From positions 1 through 54,443 of the forward strand of contig JAAYBZ010000006.1 of assembly GCA_012744445.1 (NCBI GenBank): 54,443 nucleotides of DNA. The letters run 5' to 3'. This stretch comes from Myxococcales bacterium (GTDB taxonomy: Bacteria > Myxococcota_A > Polyangia > Polyangiales > Houyiibacteriaceae). This document shows, piece by piece, positions 43,853 through 52,199 of this stretch. The position numbers and the translations under genes are program-made. The notes below the pieces were generated by a model. It worked only from the letters and a program-made list of their open reading frames with translations, ran no database searches and had not been told where the DNA came from. Numbering within the stretch: the first letter of the stretch is position 1; each line of letters starts with the position of its first letter.

Positions 43853-45141
43853 GCCGCTTCGCTCCGTTCGACGAGGACGACGCTCCTCCGCTTGGGATCG
43901 AAGAGCTCCTTCGCGAGCGAGAGGAGCTCGGGCGCCGTGAGGGCGCGCTGCCGCTCGAGCGTGGCGAAGGCGCCTTCGGGCACGCCGAGCACGAGGTCGT
44001 GGAACCCGAGCGATTCGGCCTTGCCGAGGGCCGTCTCGAAGCTCGAGAGCGTCTGGAACTCCACGCGGTTCTTGGCGCGCACGAGGTCCTTGGCGGAGAA
44101 GCCCTTCTCGAGCGCCTCGGCGAGCCTCCGATCGAAGGCCGCGAGCGCGTCCTCGGGCGAGGTCTCGGGGCGGCAGGTGAGGCTCACCTCGAAGAGCCCG
44201 TCGAGCTCGAAGGGGTTCGCGCCGCCGCGCACCGCGAGGCAGAGCTCGTCGCGGTGCACGAGCGCGTCGACCAACGGCGCGCCGCGCCCGCCGAAGAGCA
44301 GCTCGGAGAGCAGGGTGATCGCGGCGAAGCGCGGGTCGCGTGCGGAGAAGGCGCGGTAGCCGACCTCCACGCGCGGGATGGGTGTGGGGAGGCGGAGCGT
44401 CTTGCGGCGCTCGCGTTCGGGGAGGCGGCGCTCGACGCGGCGCTCCGCCGGGCGCGTGCGCGGCTTGAAGCGCCCGTAGAGCTCGCGGACGCGCTCGACC
44501 GTCTCGTCGACGTCCACGTCGCCCACGACGACGAGCGTCGCGGCGTTGGGGGCGTAGTGCGCCTCGTAGAACTCACGACAATCGCGCGCGGTGAAGCCGC
44601 GGATGTCCTCGAGCCAGCCGATCGTAGGGTGGCCGTAGGGGTGACGACCAAAGGCGAGCTGCCAGAGCGCCTCTTCGGCGGCGCCGTCGACGTCGTCGTC
44701 CACGCGCATCCGTCGCTCGTTCTCCACGACCTCCTTCTCGGTCGCGACCTCGCGCTCCCCGATGACGAGCGAGCGCATGCGATCGGCCTCGAGCTCGAGC
44801 GCGAGCGGGAAGGCGTCGCGCGGGAGGTTCTCGTAGTAGAAGGTCCAGTCGAGCCACGTCGCGGCGTTCACCTCCGCGCCCGCTTCCTCCATGAGGCGAT
44901 CGAACTCGCCGAGGGGATGACGCTTGGTGGCGCCGAACATCAAGTGCTCGAGCAGATGGGCGAGGCCCGTCTTGCCGGCGCGCTCGTGGCGCGAGCCGAC
45001 CGAGAACCATGACTGGAAGGCGACGACGGGGGCCGCGTGATCGGGCAGGACGTGGAGGCGGAGGCCGTTCTGGAAGCGAAAGGTGGAGCCCGGGAGACCG
45101 GGGCCGAAGACGAACGATCGTTCAGGAGCGAGGCGGGTCAA
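43849..45141 (-). CDS. M16-family zinc peptidase, catalytic subunit
   Basis: The 430-residue protein has the inverted zinc motif H62-L-L-E65-H66 (AHLLEHLMFG) and a downstream glutamate-rich stretch EKEVVENERR near 135-144 that should provide the third zinc ligand. The second lobe is complete. It would cleave short peptides or signal-like segments together with the adjacent non-catalytic subunit. No signal peptide is predicted, so a cytosolic place is likely, although many bacterial members act in the periplasm. It is coupled by four-base overlaps on both sides. Confidence 0.95.
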   Translation of the reverse strand: MTRLAPERSFVFGPGLPGSTFRFQNGLRLHVLPDHAAPVVAFQSWFSVGSRHERAGKTGLAHLLEHLMFGATKRHPLGEFDRLMEEAGAEVNAATWLDWTFYYENLPRDAFPLALELEADRMRSLVIGEREVATEKEVVENERRMRVDDDVDGAAEEALWQLAFGRHPYGHPTIGWLEDIRGFTARDCREFYEAHYAPNAATLVVVGDVDVDETVERVRELYGRFKPRTRPAERRVERRLPERERRKTLRLPTPIPRVEVGYRAFSARDPRFAAITLLSELLFGGRGAPLVDALVHRDELCLAVRGGANPFELDGLFEVSLTCRPETSPEDALAAFDRRLAEALEKGFSAKDLVRAKNRVEFQTLSSFETALGKAESLGFHDLVLGVPEGAFATLERQRALTAPELLSLAKELFDPKRRSVVLVERSEAA

Positions 45142-45686
45142 ACCAATCCTTCGAGTTTGGGGAGCGCGCGATCGCGCTTGGGCGTGACGGTCTCGAGGTG
45201 GGCGGCGATGAGCGCCTCGGAGTCGAGGGCCGCGATCTCGCGGAGCGAGTCGCGGAGGGCGTCACGGGAGATGGGGGGGGCGATCGTGCGGACGGGCTTC
45301 CGCGTGCGCACGCGGAGGCGGTAGTGCGTGCCCGGCTGGCCGTCGTCGTAGGGCGCGTAGAACGTGGGGGCTGCGTAGATCACGGCGGCGTCGCGGAGCC
45401 GGTCGACGCGCTCGGCCAGCGAAGCGCACACGGCGTGGAGCTCGTCGGCCCGGAGCAGGCCCTTCCGCTCCCCCACGGGGTGGCCGCCGAAGAGGTCTGC
45501 GGGCTCGCCTTCGGCGCGGACGTAGAGCGTGACGTCCGAGGATACGGAGGCACTCCGCGTCGCCGCCGGGACGACGGGTGCGCCCGTGCGCTTCTCCATC
45601 GCGCCCACGAGGAACATGCCCGCGGCCGCGAGGAGCCCGAGGAAGAGGGCGATGCCGAAGATGGTGACGAGGGCGATCGAGTACAT
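45138..45686 (-). CDS. Membrane-anchored protein of unknown function
   Basis: The 182-residue protein has one N-terminal membrane helix (residues 3-29) and a mainly soluble domain with strand-rich central part (VSSDVTLYVRAEGEP, AAVIYAAPTFYAP) and a helical end (DALRDSLREIAALDS). The domain resembles nothing I can name. Its stop overlaps the start of the catalytic M16 gene by four bases, suggesting the two products are used together; an anchor or accessory role for the peptidase pair is inferred. Confidence 0.78.
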   Translation of the reverse strand: MYSIALVTIFGIALFLGLLAAAGMFLVGAMEKRTGAPVVPAATRSASVSSDVTLYVRAEGEPADLFGGHPVGERKGLLRADELHAVCASLAERVDRLRDAAVIYAAPTFYAPYDDGQPGTHYRLRVRTRKPVRTIAPPISRDALRDSLREIAALDSEALIAAHLETVTPKRDRALPKLEGLV

Positions 45687-45709
45687 GTGGGCGATGGATC
45701 GTACGCGGC

Positions 45710-46603
45710 TCAGAGCGAGTCGTCGGCCTCGGCCAACGCCTCGTCGTCGTCCGCCTTCTTCGCGAGCGCCGCGAGCTCTTCCAGATCACGCGCGTCGAGC
45801 TCGAGCCGCACCACGACGGAGGCGCCATCTTGACCGAGCATGAGCTTCTGCGCGAGCCGGAGGATCGGCGGCGGCGTGAAGAGCAGGAGGGGCTGCACCT
45901 GCGCGAGCAAGCTCGAGAGCTGGTCGAGGCTATCTCTGGCCGCCTTGGCCTCGGCGTGGTCGAGGCGGACGTCGATGTCGATCGTCGAGCCGACGCGGAC
46001 GCGAACCCGCACGTGCTCCACGCCCGCGGCCACGCCCTGCGCGGGCCCAGGGAGCTGCGCGCGGAGGTTGGGGCCCACGGCGATCCGCGCCGACAACGCG
46101 GCGTCGAACCGCTCCTCGTGCGCGGTGCCCACGCTCTCCAGCTCGCCGCCTCGGCGGATCACGAGCGTGTGATCGCCCCGGCGGGTCACGTCTGCTGCAC
46201 CGAGCGACTCGGGCGAGAAGCCCGCGTAATCGCCGCGGAGGAGGAGGAAGCCCCGCGGCGCGGCGTCGGGGCTCACCAAGGCGTCGGCGGTGATCATGAA
46301 GAGGGCCTTCGAGGCGCGTCCGACCGCCTCCGCGAAACCGGCATCGTTCGGGCCGGCGTTGCGCGAGAGCTCCGCGAGCAGCTCCTCGACGAATCGGCCC
46401 ACGATCGGGCTCCGTCGAAGTCCCTCGAGATCCACGAAGAGGTAGTCGAGCTCCGGCGAGACGTAGGCCTCGAGGGGCAGCTCTCGATCGGCTTCGACCT
46501 CGCCGCCCTCGGAGCTCGACGCGGCGAGCGCTTCGGGATCGGACGAGGATCCGCCGCAGGCGTGGAGGAGCAGCGCGAGGACGAGGAGGGGCGAAAATCG
46601 CAT
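45710..46603 (-). CDS. Lipoprotein of unknown function
   Basis: The 297-residue protein has a lipobox LHAC (cysteine 16) and then a Ser/Glu-rich linker. The mature part holds a strand-helix mixture (LDYLFVDLEGLRRSPIVG, LFMITADALVSPD) and a long helix close to the C-terminus, ending in an acidic run (KADDDEALAEADDSL). I do not recognise a domain, but the layout resembles other envelope lipoproteins in this window and in myxobacteria. It is the first gene of a minus-strand group that includes the M16 pair, and it is divergent from trpS over 81 bases. Confidence 0.8.
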   Translation of the reverse strand: MRFSPLLVLALLLHACGGSSSDPEALAASSSEGGEVEADRELPLEAYVSPELDYLFVDLEGLRRSPIVGRFVEELLAELSRNAGPNDAGFAEAVGRASKALFMITADALVSPDAAPRGFLLLRGDYAGFSPESLGAADVTRRGDHTLVIRRGGELESVGTAHEERFDAALSARIAVGPNLRAQLPGPAQGVAAGVEHVRVRVRVGSTIDIDVRLDHAEAKAARDSLDQLSSLLAQVQPLLLFTPPPILRLAQKLMLGQDGASVVVRLELDARDLEELAALAKKADDDEALAEADDSL

Positions 46604-46684
46604 CGCACGAGCCTACCCGGTTTCGAGGGGGGACGCATTCGGGCCCTGGTCAGTGGGCGAGGCCCCTGCTACTTCGGAGTCGCC

Positions 46685-47650
46685 GTGAAGACTGCGCTCA
46701 CCGGGATCAAGCCGACGAACATCCCCCACCTCGGAAACTACCTCGGGGCCATCCGCCCCGCGCTCGCCCTCTCCGAGTCCTACCGGACGGCGTATTTCAT
46801 CGCCGATTACCACGCGCTCACCACCGTCCGCTCGCCGACGGATCTGCGGCGCTTCGTCTACGACGTCGCGGCGACCTGGCTCGCTTGCGGGCTCGACCCC
46901 GACAAGACGCTCTTCTACCGACAGAGCGACGTCGTCGAGGTCTTCGAGCTCACGTGGATCCTCTCGTGCCTCCTCGCGACGGGGCAGCTCGAGCGAGGGC
47001 ACGCCTACAAGGACGCGCTCGCCAAGGGCGAATCGCCCAACGCCGGCATCTTCAACTACCCCGTCCTCATGGCGGCCGACATCCTACTCTACGACACCGA
47101 CCTCGTCCCGGTCGGCCGCGATCAGAAGCAGCACCTCGAGCTCTGCCGCGACGTCGCGCTCCGCTTCAACCACCTCTACGGCGAGACGCTCGTCGTCCCC
47201 GACGCGCTCATCGGCGACGCGCCCCTCGTGCCCGGCACCGACGGCACCAAGATGAGCAAGTCGAAGGGCAACTCGATCCCCCTCTTCGAGTCGTCCAAGA
47301 CGCTCAAGAAGGCCGTGATGAGCATCGCCACCACCTCGGAGCCGCTCGAGGCGCCCAAGGATCCCGAGGGCTCCACCGTCGTCGCGCTCTACCGGCAGGT
47401 GGCGGGCGACGAGGCCGCGCAGGTGCTCGAGGCGAAGCTCCGCGCGGGAGGTTACGGCTGGGGCCACGCCAAGCAGGACCTCCTCGAGGCCCTCGAGGCC
47501 GAGCTCGGCCCCAAGCGCGAGCGTTTCCACGCGCTCCGAAAGGACGAGGCGCTCCTCGATCGTCTCCTCGCGCAAGGCGCCGAGAAGGCGCGGGAGAAGG
47601 CGCGCGCCACGATGGATCGCGTGCGCCGCGCCATCGGGATCCGCGGCTGA
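46685..47650 (+). CDS. trpS: Tryptophanyl-tRNA synthetase
   Basis: This 321-residue class Ic aminoacyl-tRNA synthetase charges tRNA-Trp. The HIGH-type motif is HLGN in PTNIPHLGNYLGA at residues 10-22, and KMSKS lies at 189-193 (GTKMSKSKGN). VPVGRDQKQHLEL and FNYPVLMAADIL are conserved substrate-site stretches. The start is GTG 46685; the frame is open upstream, but no better start fits the family N-terminus. The C-terminus is charged. The gene is alone on its strand, ending one base before the next minus-strand gene. Confidence 0.96.
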   Translation: MKTALTGIKPTNIPHLGNYLGAIRPALALSESYRTAYFIADYHALTTVRSPTDLRRFVYDVAATWLACGLDPDKTLFYRQSDVVEVFELTWILSCLLATGQLERGHAYKDALAKGESPNAGIFNYPVLMAADILLYDTDLVPVGRDQKQHLELCRDVALRFNHLYGETLVVPDALIGDAPLVPGTDGTKMSKSKGNSIPLFESSKTLKKAVMSIATTSEPLEAPKDPEGSTVVALYRQVAGDEAAQVLEAKLRAGGYGWGHAKQDLLEALEAELGPKRERFHALRKDEALLDRLLAQGAEKAREKARATMDRVRRAIGIRG

Positions 47651-47651
47651 A

Positions 47652-48134
47652 TCAGAGCCCGGCGTCGCGCGTGGAGAGCGCGACCTCGCCGGGCTCTTCG
47701 TTCGGCTCGAACGAGGGCGGGGCCTCGAGCAGGCGCGCGTCGCCGGAGACGACCTCCTCGCTCACGAGCACGTAGTTGCCCTTCCGCTTCTCGTAGCGCT
47801 GGAGGACGACCGTGTCGGCGATGACCATCGCGCGCTGGTCGTACCAACGGTAGTGCACGGTCGCGGCGGCCGTCTCGAATTCCTTGCCCGCGGTCTGCAC
47901 CTGCAGGATGTCGAGGTCGGCGATCTGGATGTCGCGCCCCCACGCGTGATGCATGGCGCGGAAGTCGCCGCGGTAGGGGTAGTCGACCATGAGGACCGCG
48001 AGGTCGAGGCGGTTCCACCGGCAGGCGTCGTTGTACCCGATGACCGCGTCCTTGAGCTTCTCGGTGGGGCTCAGGTTCTGGAAGATGCAGGCCTGCGCGA
48101 GGAGGCAGGCGAGGGCGAGGGCGACCCGTGACAT
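47652..48134 (-). CDS. Small lipoprotein of unknown function
   Basis: The 160-residue protein has a signal with AQAC lipobox (cysteine 16). The mature part (LKDAVIGYNDACRWNRLDLAVLM) contains a helical start followed by mixed strands (ATVHYRWYDQRAMVIAD, RYEKRKGNYVLVSEEVV). This pattern fits a small NTF2-like or cystatin-like envelope domain, judged only by eye. It is convergent with trpS, separated by one base. No partner gene is apparent. Confidence 0.75.
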   Translation of the reverse strand: MSRVALALACLLAQACIFQNLSPTEKLKDAVIGYNDACRWNRLDLAVLMVDYPYRGDFRAMHHAWGRDIQIADLDILQVQTAGKEFETAAATVHYRWYDQRAMVIADTVVLQRYEKRKGNYVLVSEEVVSGDARLLEAPPSFEPNEEPGEVALSTRDAGL

Positions 48135-48254
48135 GCCCGGAGGCTAGGGCGAAGCCTCGGACGACCGCAAAAAAGGGGCACGGAACACGGCACGATCGGC
48201 CCCCGGGCAGGGGATTTTTCGGCGCTCTGGGTGTGGAAGAGTGCGAGAACTGGG

Positions 48255-48283
48255 GGCGTGCGACGAAGCACGCCGAAAGGGGG
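48255..48283 (+). promoter_or_regulatory. Leader hairpin and ribosome site before the LEA-like lipoprotein gene
   Basis: GGCGTGC at 48255-48261 pairs perfectly with GCACGCC at 48268-48274 around a six-base loop, directly before the purine-rich ribosome site AAAGGGGGAA that decides ATG 48289 as the start. The stem ends just a few bases before the ribosome site, a position that could tune translation. Confidence 0.35.
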
Positions 48284-48288
48284 AACGC

Positions 48289-48705
48289 ATGAAGCTCGTC
48301 ACGCTACTCGGAGTCATCCTGGCCTTCGTGCTCGGCACGGTCGGCTGCAACCGCTCGCACAGGACGCACGCGAGAGACGATTCGACCGGCGGTGAACGCG
48401 CCCGTTCGCACGAGATGCGCGACCAGGCCGAGCGCGAGCACGACGCCGGGCGCAAGGGCAAGGTCGAGACCTGGGAGTACGAGGAGGAGTCGATCGAGCT
48501 CCGCGACGACGCCAAGCAGAAGGCCCACGAGGCGGGGGACTGGTCGGAAGAGAAGGCCGACGAGGCGGGTGATTACGCCGAGGACAAGGCCGAGGACGTG
48601 AAGGACTTCAGCAAGGAGAAGACCGACCAGGCCGAGGACCGCTTCGACGACTCGCGCGACGCCCTCGACAACGAGAGCGAGCGCGAATACGACGTCATCG
48701 AGTGA
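48289..48705 (+). CDS. Lipoprotein with LEA-like 11-residue repeats
   Basis: The 138-residue protein has a signal with a weak lipobox (TVGC, cysteine 20), so it is probably envelope-anchored. After a charged region, residues 73-127 form five consecutive 11-residue units that each begin with aspartate (DDAKQKAHEAG, DWSEEKADEAG, DYAEDKAEDVK, DFSKEKTDQAE, DRFDDSRDALD). This spacing and the Ala/Glu/Lys/Asp content are the hallmark of group 3 LEA and related amphipathic coils linked to desiccation or membrane protection. The protein is strongly acidic overall. GTG 48241 is a longer alternative start. It is a single-gene unit. Confidence 0.82.
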   Translation: MKLVTLLGVILAFVLGTVGCNRSHRTHARDDSTGGERARSHEMRDQAEREHDAGRKGKVETWEYEEESIELRDDAKQKAHEAGDWSEEKADEAGDYAEDKAEDVKDFSKEKTDQAEDRFDDSRDALDNESEREYDVIE

Positions 48706-48724
48706 TGTGCAGGCCCCCGAGGGC

Positions 48725-48770
48725 CGCCGCACGCGCTCGATTTTCGGAGGCCCGCGGAGCGCGTGCGGCG
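48725..48770. repeat. Perfect 14-base inverted repeat between the LEA-like gene and the helicase gene
   Basis: CGCCGCACGCGCTC at 48725-48738 is the exact reverse complement of 48757-48770, with an 18-base spacer. The stem sits 20 bases after the LEA-like stop and 43 bases before the helicase start. Without a T-run it is not a standard intrinsic terminator; Rho-dependent termination, RNA stabilisation or protein binding are alternatives. Confidence 0.5.
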
Positions 48771-48813
48771 CTTCGCGGGGGACAAGGGCGCCGTTCGATG
48801 ACAAAAATGGCGC

Positions 48814-51336
48814 GTGCCTGACGCTCCGCTCCTTCTCCGACACCTCCCCGCCCGGTCCGAGGTGAACGAGACCACCTTGCTCGATGGATTCCTCGAATAT
48901 CTCTTGGAGTCCGGCATCGAGCCCTATCCGGCGCAGGAGGAGGCCTTCCTCGAGCTCTTCGCGGGCAAGCACGTGATCCTCACGACGCCCACGGGCTCCG
49001 GGAAGAGCCTCGTGGCGCAGGCGCTCGAGTTCAAGGCGCTCGCCGAAGGCAAGCGCTGCTACTACACGGCGCCCATCAAGGCGCTCGTCAGCGAGAAGTT
49101 CTTCGAGCTCTGCCGCGTGCTCGGTCCGGAGAACGTCGGCATGGTCACGGGCGACGCGAGCGTCCACAAGAACGCGCCGATCATCTGCTGCACCGCCGAG
49201 ATCCTCGCGAACCTCGCGCTCCGCGAGGGGGAGCGCGCCCCGGTCGACTACGTGGTGATGGACGAGTTCCACTACTACGGCGACCGCGAGCGCGGCGTCT
49301 CTTGGCAGATCCCGCTCCTCGAGCTGCCGCGCGCGCGCTTCCTCCTGATGAGCGCCACGCTCGGCGACGTCGAGCCCATCGTGACCGCCCTCGAGGAGCG
49401 CACGGGCGTGGAGGTCGCCGTCGTCTCGAGCGCGACGCGCCCCGTCCCCCTCGAGTTCAGCTATCGCGAGACGCCCATCCACGAGACGATCCGCGAGCTC
49501 CTCGAGCACGACCGCGCGCCGATCTACATCGTCCACTTCACGCAGCGTCAGGCGGCCGAGCGCGCGCAGGACCTCATGAGCACCGACGTGCTCCGCCGCG
49601 AGCAGAAGGAGGCCGTGAAGGCGGCCATCGGCCACTTCCGCTTCGACACCCCCTTCGGCAAGGAGCTCAAGCGCTGGCTCCTCCACGGCATCGGCGTCCA
49701 CCACGCGGGGCTCCTGCCCAAGTACCGCCTCCTCGTGGAGCGGCTCGCGCAGGGCGGCCACCTCAAGCTCATCTGCGGCACCGACACCCTCGGCGTGGGC
49801 GTGAACGTGCCCATCCGCACCGTGCTCTTCACGCAGCTCTGCAAATTCGACGGCGAGAAGACGCGCATCATCTCCGTCCGCGACTTCCACCAGATCGCGG
49901 GCCGCGCCGGCCGGAAGGGCTTCGACGATCGCGGCTGGGTCGTCTGCCAGGCGCCCGAGCACGTCGTCGAGAACCGCGAGATGCAGATGAAGGCGGGGAA
50001 CGACCCGAAGAAGCTCCGCAAGCTCAAGTTCAAGAAGCCCCCGGAGCACGGCTTCGTCCCCTGGGACGAGGGCACCTTCCAGAAGCTCATCGCCTCGCCG
50101 CCCGAGAAGCTCGTCTCGCGCTTCGACGTGAGCCACGGGCTCGTCCTCAACGTGCTCGCTCGCGGCGACGACGGCTGCCGCGACCTCCGGCGGCTCATCG
50201 AGCGCTCGCACGGCTCGCGCGTGGTGAAGCGCAGGCAGGGGCGCAAGGCCATCGCCATCCTCCGCTCCCTCTTCAAGGCGGGCGTCCTCGAGAAGGACGG
50301 CAAGGGCATCTTCGTCAACGAAGACCTCCAGAGCGATTTCTCGCTCAACCAGGCCGCGAGCCTCTTCGCCTTCGAGGCGATCGAGACCTTCGATCCCGAG
50401 CACCCCGACTACGCCTTCGACGTCCTCACGCTCATCGAGGCCACGCTCGAAGACCCCACGGCCGTCCTGCGCAAGCAGACCGATTGGGCCAAGTCGCGGG
50501 CGCTCGCGCGGATGAAGGCCGAGGGCATGGAGTACGAGGAGCGCATGGCCGAGCTCGAGAAGGTCGATCGGCCCAAGCCCCTCGAAGCCGAGCTCTATGG
50601 GCTCTACGAGGGCTTCCGCGCGCGGCACCCCTGGGCGAGCGAGCACGGGATCTCCCCCAAATCCCTCGCGCGGCACATGCTCGAGGAGAACGAGGACTTC
50701 AACGGCTACGTGAAGCTTCTCGGCATCCAGCGCGGCGAGGGGCTCCTCCTCCGCTACCTCACCGACGCCTACAAGGCGCTCGTGCAGAACGTCCCCGAGG
50801 ATCGCAAGACCGACGCGCTCTACGAGATCACCGATCAGCTCGGCGCCATCGTCCGGCAGGTCGACTCGAGCCTCCTCGACGAGTGGGAGCGCCTGCGCCG
50901 CTCCGAAGGCGACGACGCCGCGATCGAGCTCGTCGAGGAAGAGGAGCCGCGCGAGCGCCTCGTCACCGACGACGAGAAGTCCTTCGCGATCCTCTGCCGC
51001 AACCAGAGCTTCCGCTTCGTGCGGGCCCTCGCGCGCCGCGACTTCGAGTATGCCGCGTCGCTCCTCGAGCGCGACGACGAGCACGACGCCGCCTCCCTCG
51101 AAGAGGCGCTCTCGCCGTACTTCGAGGAGTTCGGCGAGATCCGCACCGACGCCGAGGCGAGGAGCGCCAAGAACGCACCCATCGAGAAGCGCAGCGCCAC
51201 CTGGCGCCTCCGGCAGATCCTCCTCGACCCCGACGACGTGCGCGCCTGGTCGCTCGAGTGGGTCGTGGAGCTCGACGCGAGCGACGACGAGGGGCGGCCC
51301 GTGATGTTCCTCGAACGGATCGTCGGCGAGGACTGA
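48814..51336 (+). CDS. Ski2-like superfamily 2 RNA/DNA helicase
   Basis: The 840-residue helicase has Walker A TPTGSGKS (58-65), motif II DEFH (150-153), motif III SATLGD and motif VI QIAGRAGRKG (near 365), matching the Ski2/Mtr4-like DExH group rather than a DEAD-box. The C-terminal 430 residues (FKKPPEHGFVPWDEGTFQKLI onward) correspond to the DUF3516-type extension common in actinobacterial and myxobacterial members. Substrates are unknown; RNA processing is the usual guess. GTG 48814 is used as start; another GTG at 48862 is possible. It ends four bases from the convergent HAD gene. Confidence 0.93.
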   Translation: MPDAPLLLRHLPARSEVNETTLLDGFLEYLLESGIEPYPAQEEAFLELFAGKHVILTTPTGSGKSLVAQALEFKALAEGKRCYYTAPIKALVSEKFFELCRVLGPENVGMVTGDASVHKNAPIICCTAEILANLALREGERAPVDYVVMDEFHYYGDRERGVSWQIPLLELPRARFLLMSATLGDVEPIVTALEERTGVEVAVVSSATRPVPLEFSYRETPIHETIRELLEHDRAPIYIVHFTQRQAAERAQDLMSTDVLRREQKEAVKAAIGHFRFDTPFGKELKRWLLHGIGVHHAGLLPKYRLLVERLAQGGHLKLICGTDTLGVGVNVPIRTVLFTQLCKFDGEKTRIISVRDFHQIAGRAGRKGFDDRGWVVCQAPEHVVENREMQMKAGNDPKKLRKLKFKKPPEHGFVPWDEGTFQKLIASPPEKLVSRFDVSHGLVLNVLARGDDGCRDLRRLIERSHGSRVVKRRQGRKAIAILRSLFKAGVLEKDGKGIFVNEDLQSDFSLNQAASLFAFEAIETFDPEHPDYAFDVLTLIEATLEDPTAVLRKQTDWAKSRALARMKAEGMEYEERMAELEKVDRPKPLEAELYGLYEGFRARHPWASEHGISPKSLARHMLEENEDFNGYVKLLGIQRGEGLLLRYLTDAYKALVQNVPEDRKTDALYEITDQLGAIVRQVDSSLLDEWERLRRSEGDDAAIELVEEEEPRERLVTDDEKSFAILCRNQSFRFVRALARRDFEYAASLLERDDEHDAASLEEALSPYFEEFGEIRTDAEARSAKNAPIEKRSATWRLRQILLDPDDVRAWSLEWVVELDASDDEGRPVMFLERIVGED

Positions 51337-51339
51337 GCC

Positions 51340-52176
51340 TCAGTCGACGATCGAGGCGCAGACGTGGTCGGGCACGATGCCCGTCGACATGATGGCGCGC
51401 TGCGCGTCCTCGGGGCGCGTGTTGCCGGAGAGCACGAGCGCCGTGTCGAGGCCGAATTTGTTGGCGCCGAGGATGTCGGTCTCGAGGGTGTCGCCCACCA
51501 TGAGGATGTCGCCCTTGGTGACCTCGGGCTCGAGCGCCTGCACCTGCGCCCAGGCATACGAGAACATCGAGGTGTCGGGCTTGCCGAAGTAGATGAACTT
51601 GCGGCCGAGGAGGCGCTCCATCATCCCGCCGAGCGCGCCGATCGCCACGGCGATGCGGTGCCCGTCGACGGGGTAGGCGAGGTCGGCGTTGGCGACGATG
51701 ATCGGGATCGGGCCGCGGCGCGCGATGTTCACGGCCGAGTTGAGGTCGGAGGACCACTCGAAGCCTTCGTCGTCGAGCAGGACGATGGCAGAGACCTCCT
51801 CGTGCTCGCACTCGGCGACGGGCTTGGCGCGGAGGCCGGCGGCGCGGATGTAGTGCGCCGAGTCGTCCTTGCCGAGGTAGGCCACGGTGCCCGAGTTGAT
51901 CTTGCGGGTGAGGAAGCGCGTCGCGAGGAGGCCCGAGCTGATGATGTGATCGGGGTGGATCAGCGGCCCGTAGACGGGGTGCTCGAAGGCCTTGGCGAGC
52001 TTGTGCGGCGGGCGGGAGGAGTCGTTCGTGATGACGTAGAGGCGCTTCCCGCGATCGCGGAGGTCGGCGAGCGCCTCGGGGACGCCGTCGAGGAGGCCCT
52101 TCGAGTTCTTGAGCACGCCGTACGAATCGAAGAAGAGCACGCGATAACGATCGACGATTTCGGAGAAGCGTTGCAT
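51340..52176 (-). CDS. HAD-superfamily phosphatase (NagD/PGP type)
   Basis: The 278-residue protein carries the HAD fold with the cap type of NagD and eukaryotic phosphoglycolate phosphatases. The nucleophile motif reads FFDSYGVL (D17), where the usual second aspartate of D-x-D is tyrosine, so metal-dependent catalysis may be altered or lost. Motif II is TND, motif III is YFGKPD and motif IV is VGDTLETDILGA. Its physiological substrate is not evident. It is the last gene of the floA-linked operon, 23 bases after its neighbour. Confidence 0.88.
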   Translation of the reverse strand: MQRFSEIVDRYRVLFFDSYGVLKNSKGLLDGVPEALADLRDRGKRLYVITNDSSRPPHKLAKAFEHPVYGPLIHPDHIISSGLLATRFLTRKINSGTVAYLGKDDSAHYIRAAGLRAKPVAECEHEEVSAIVLLDDEGFEWSSDLNSAVNIARRGPIPIIVANADLAYPVDGHRIAVAIGALGGMMERLLGRKFIYFGKPDTSMFSYAWAQVQALEPEVTKGDILMVGDTLETDILGANKFGLDTALVLSGNTRPEDAQRAIMSTGIVPDHVCASIVD

Positions 52177-52199
52177 CGGGGGGCCGTGTCGTTTGAAGG

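Noticed and set aside
48182..48186. GGAAC as a possible ECF sigma -35 element before the LEA-like lipoprotein gene
   Set aside because: No matching -10 element is seen at 16-17 bases, and the five-base motif is too short to stand alone.
48304..51084. A 926-codon minus-strand frame opposite the helicase and LEA-like genes
   Set aside because: Composition is biased and it spans two real genes and their intergenic hairpin; no domain seen.
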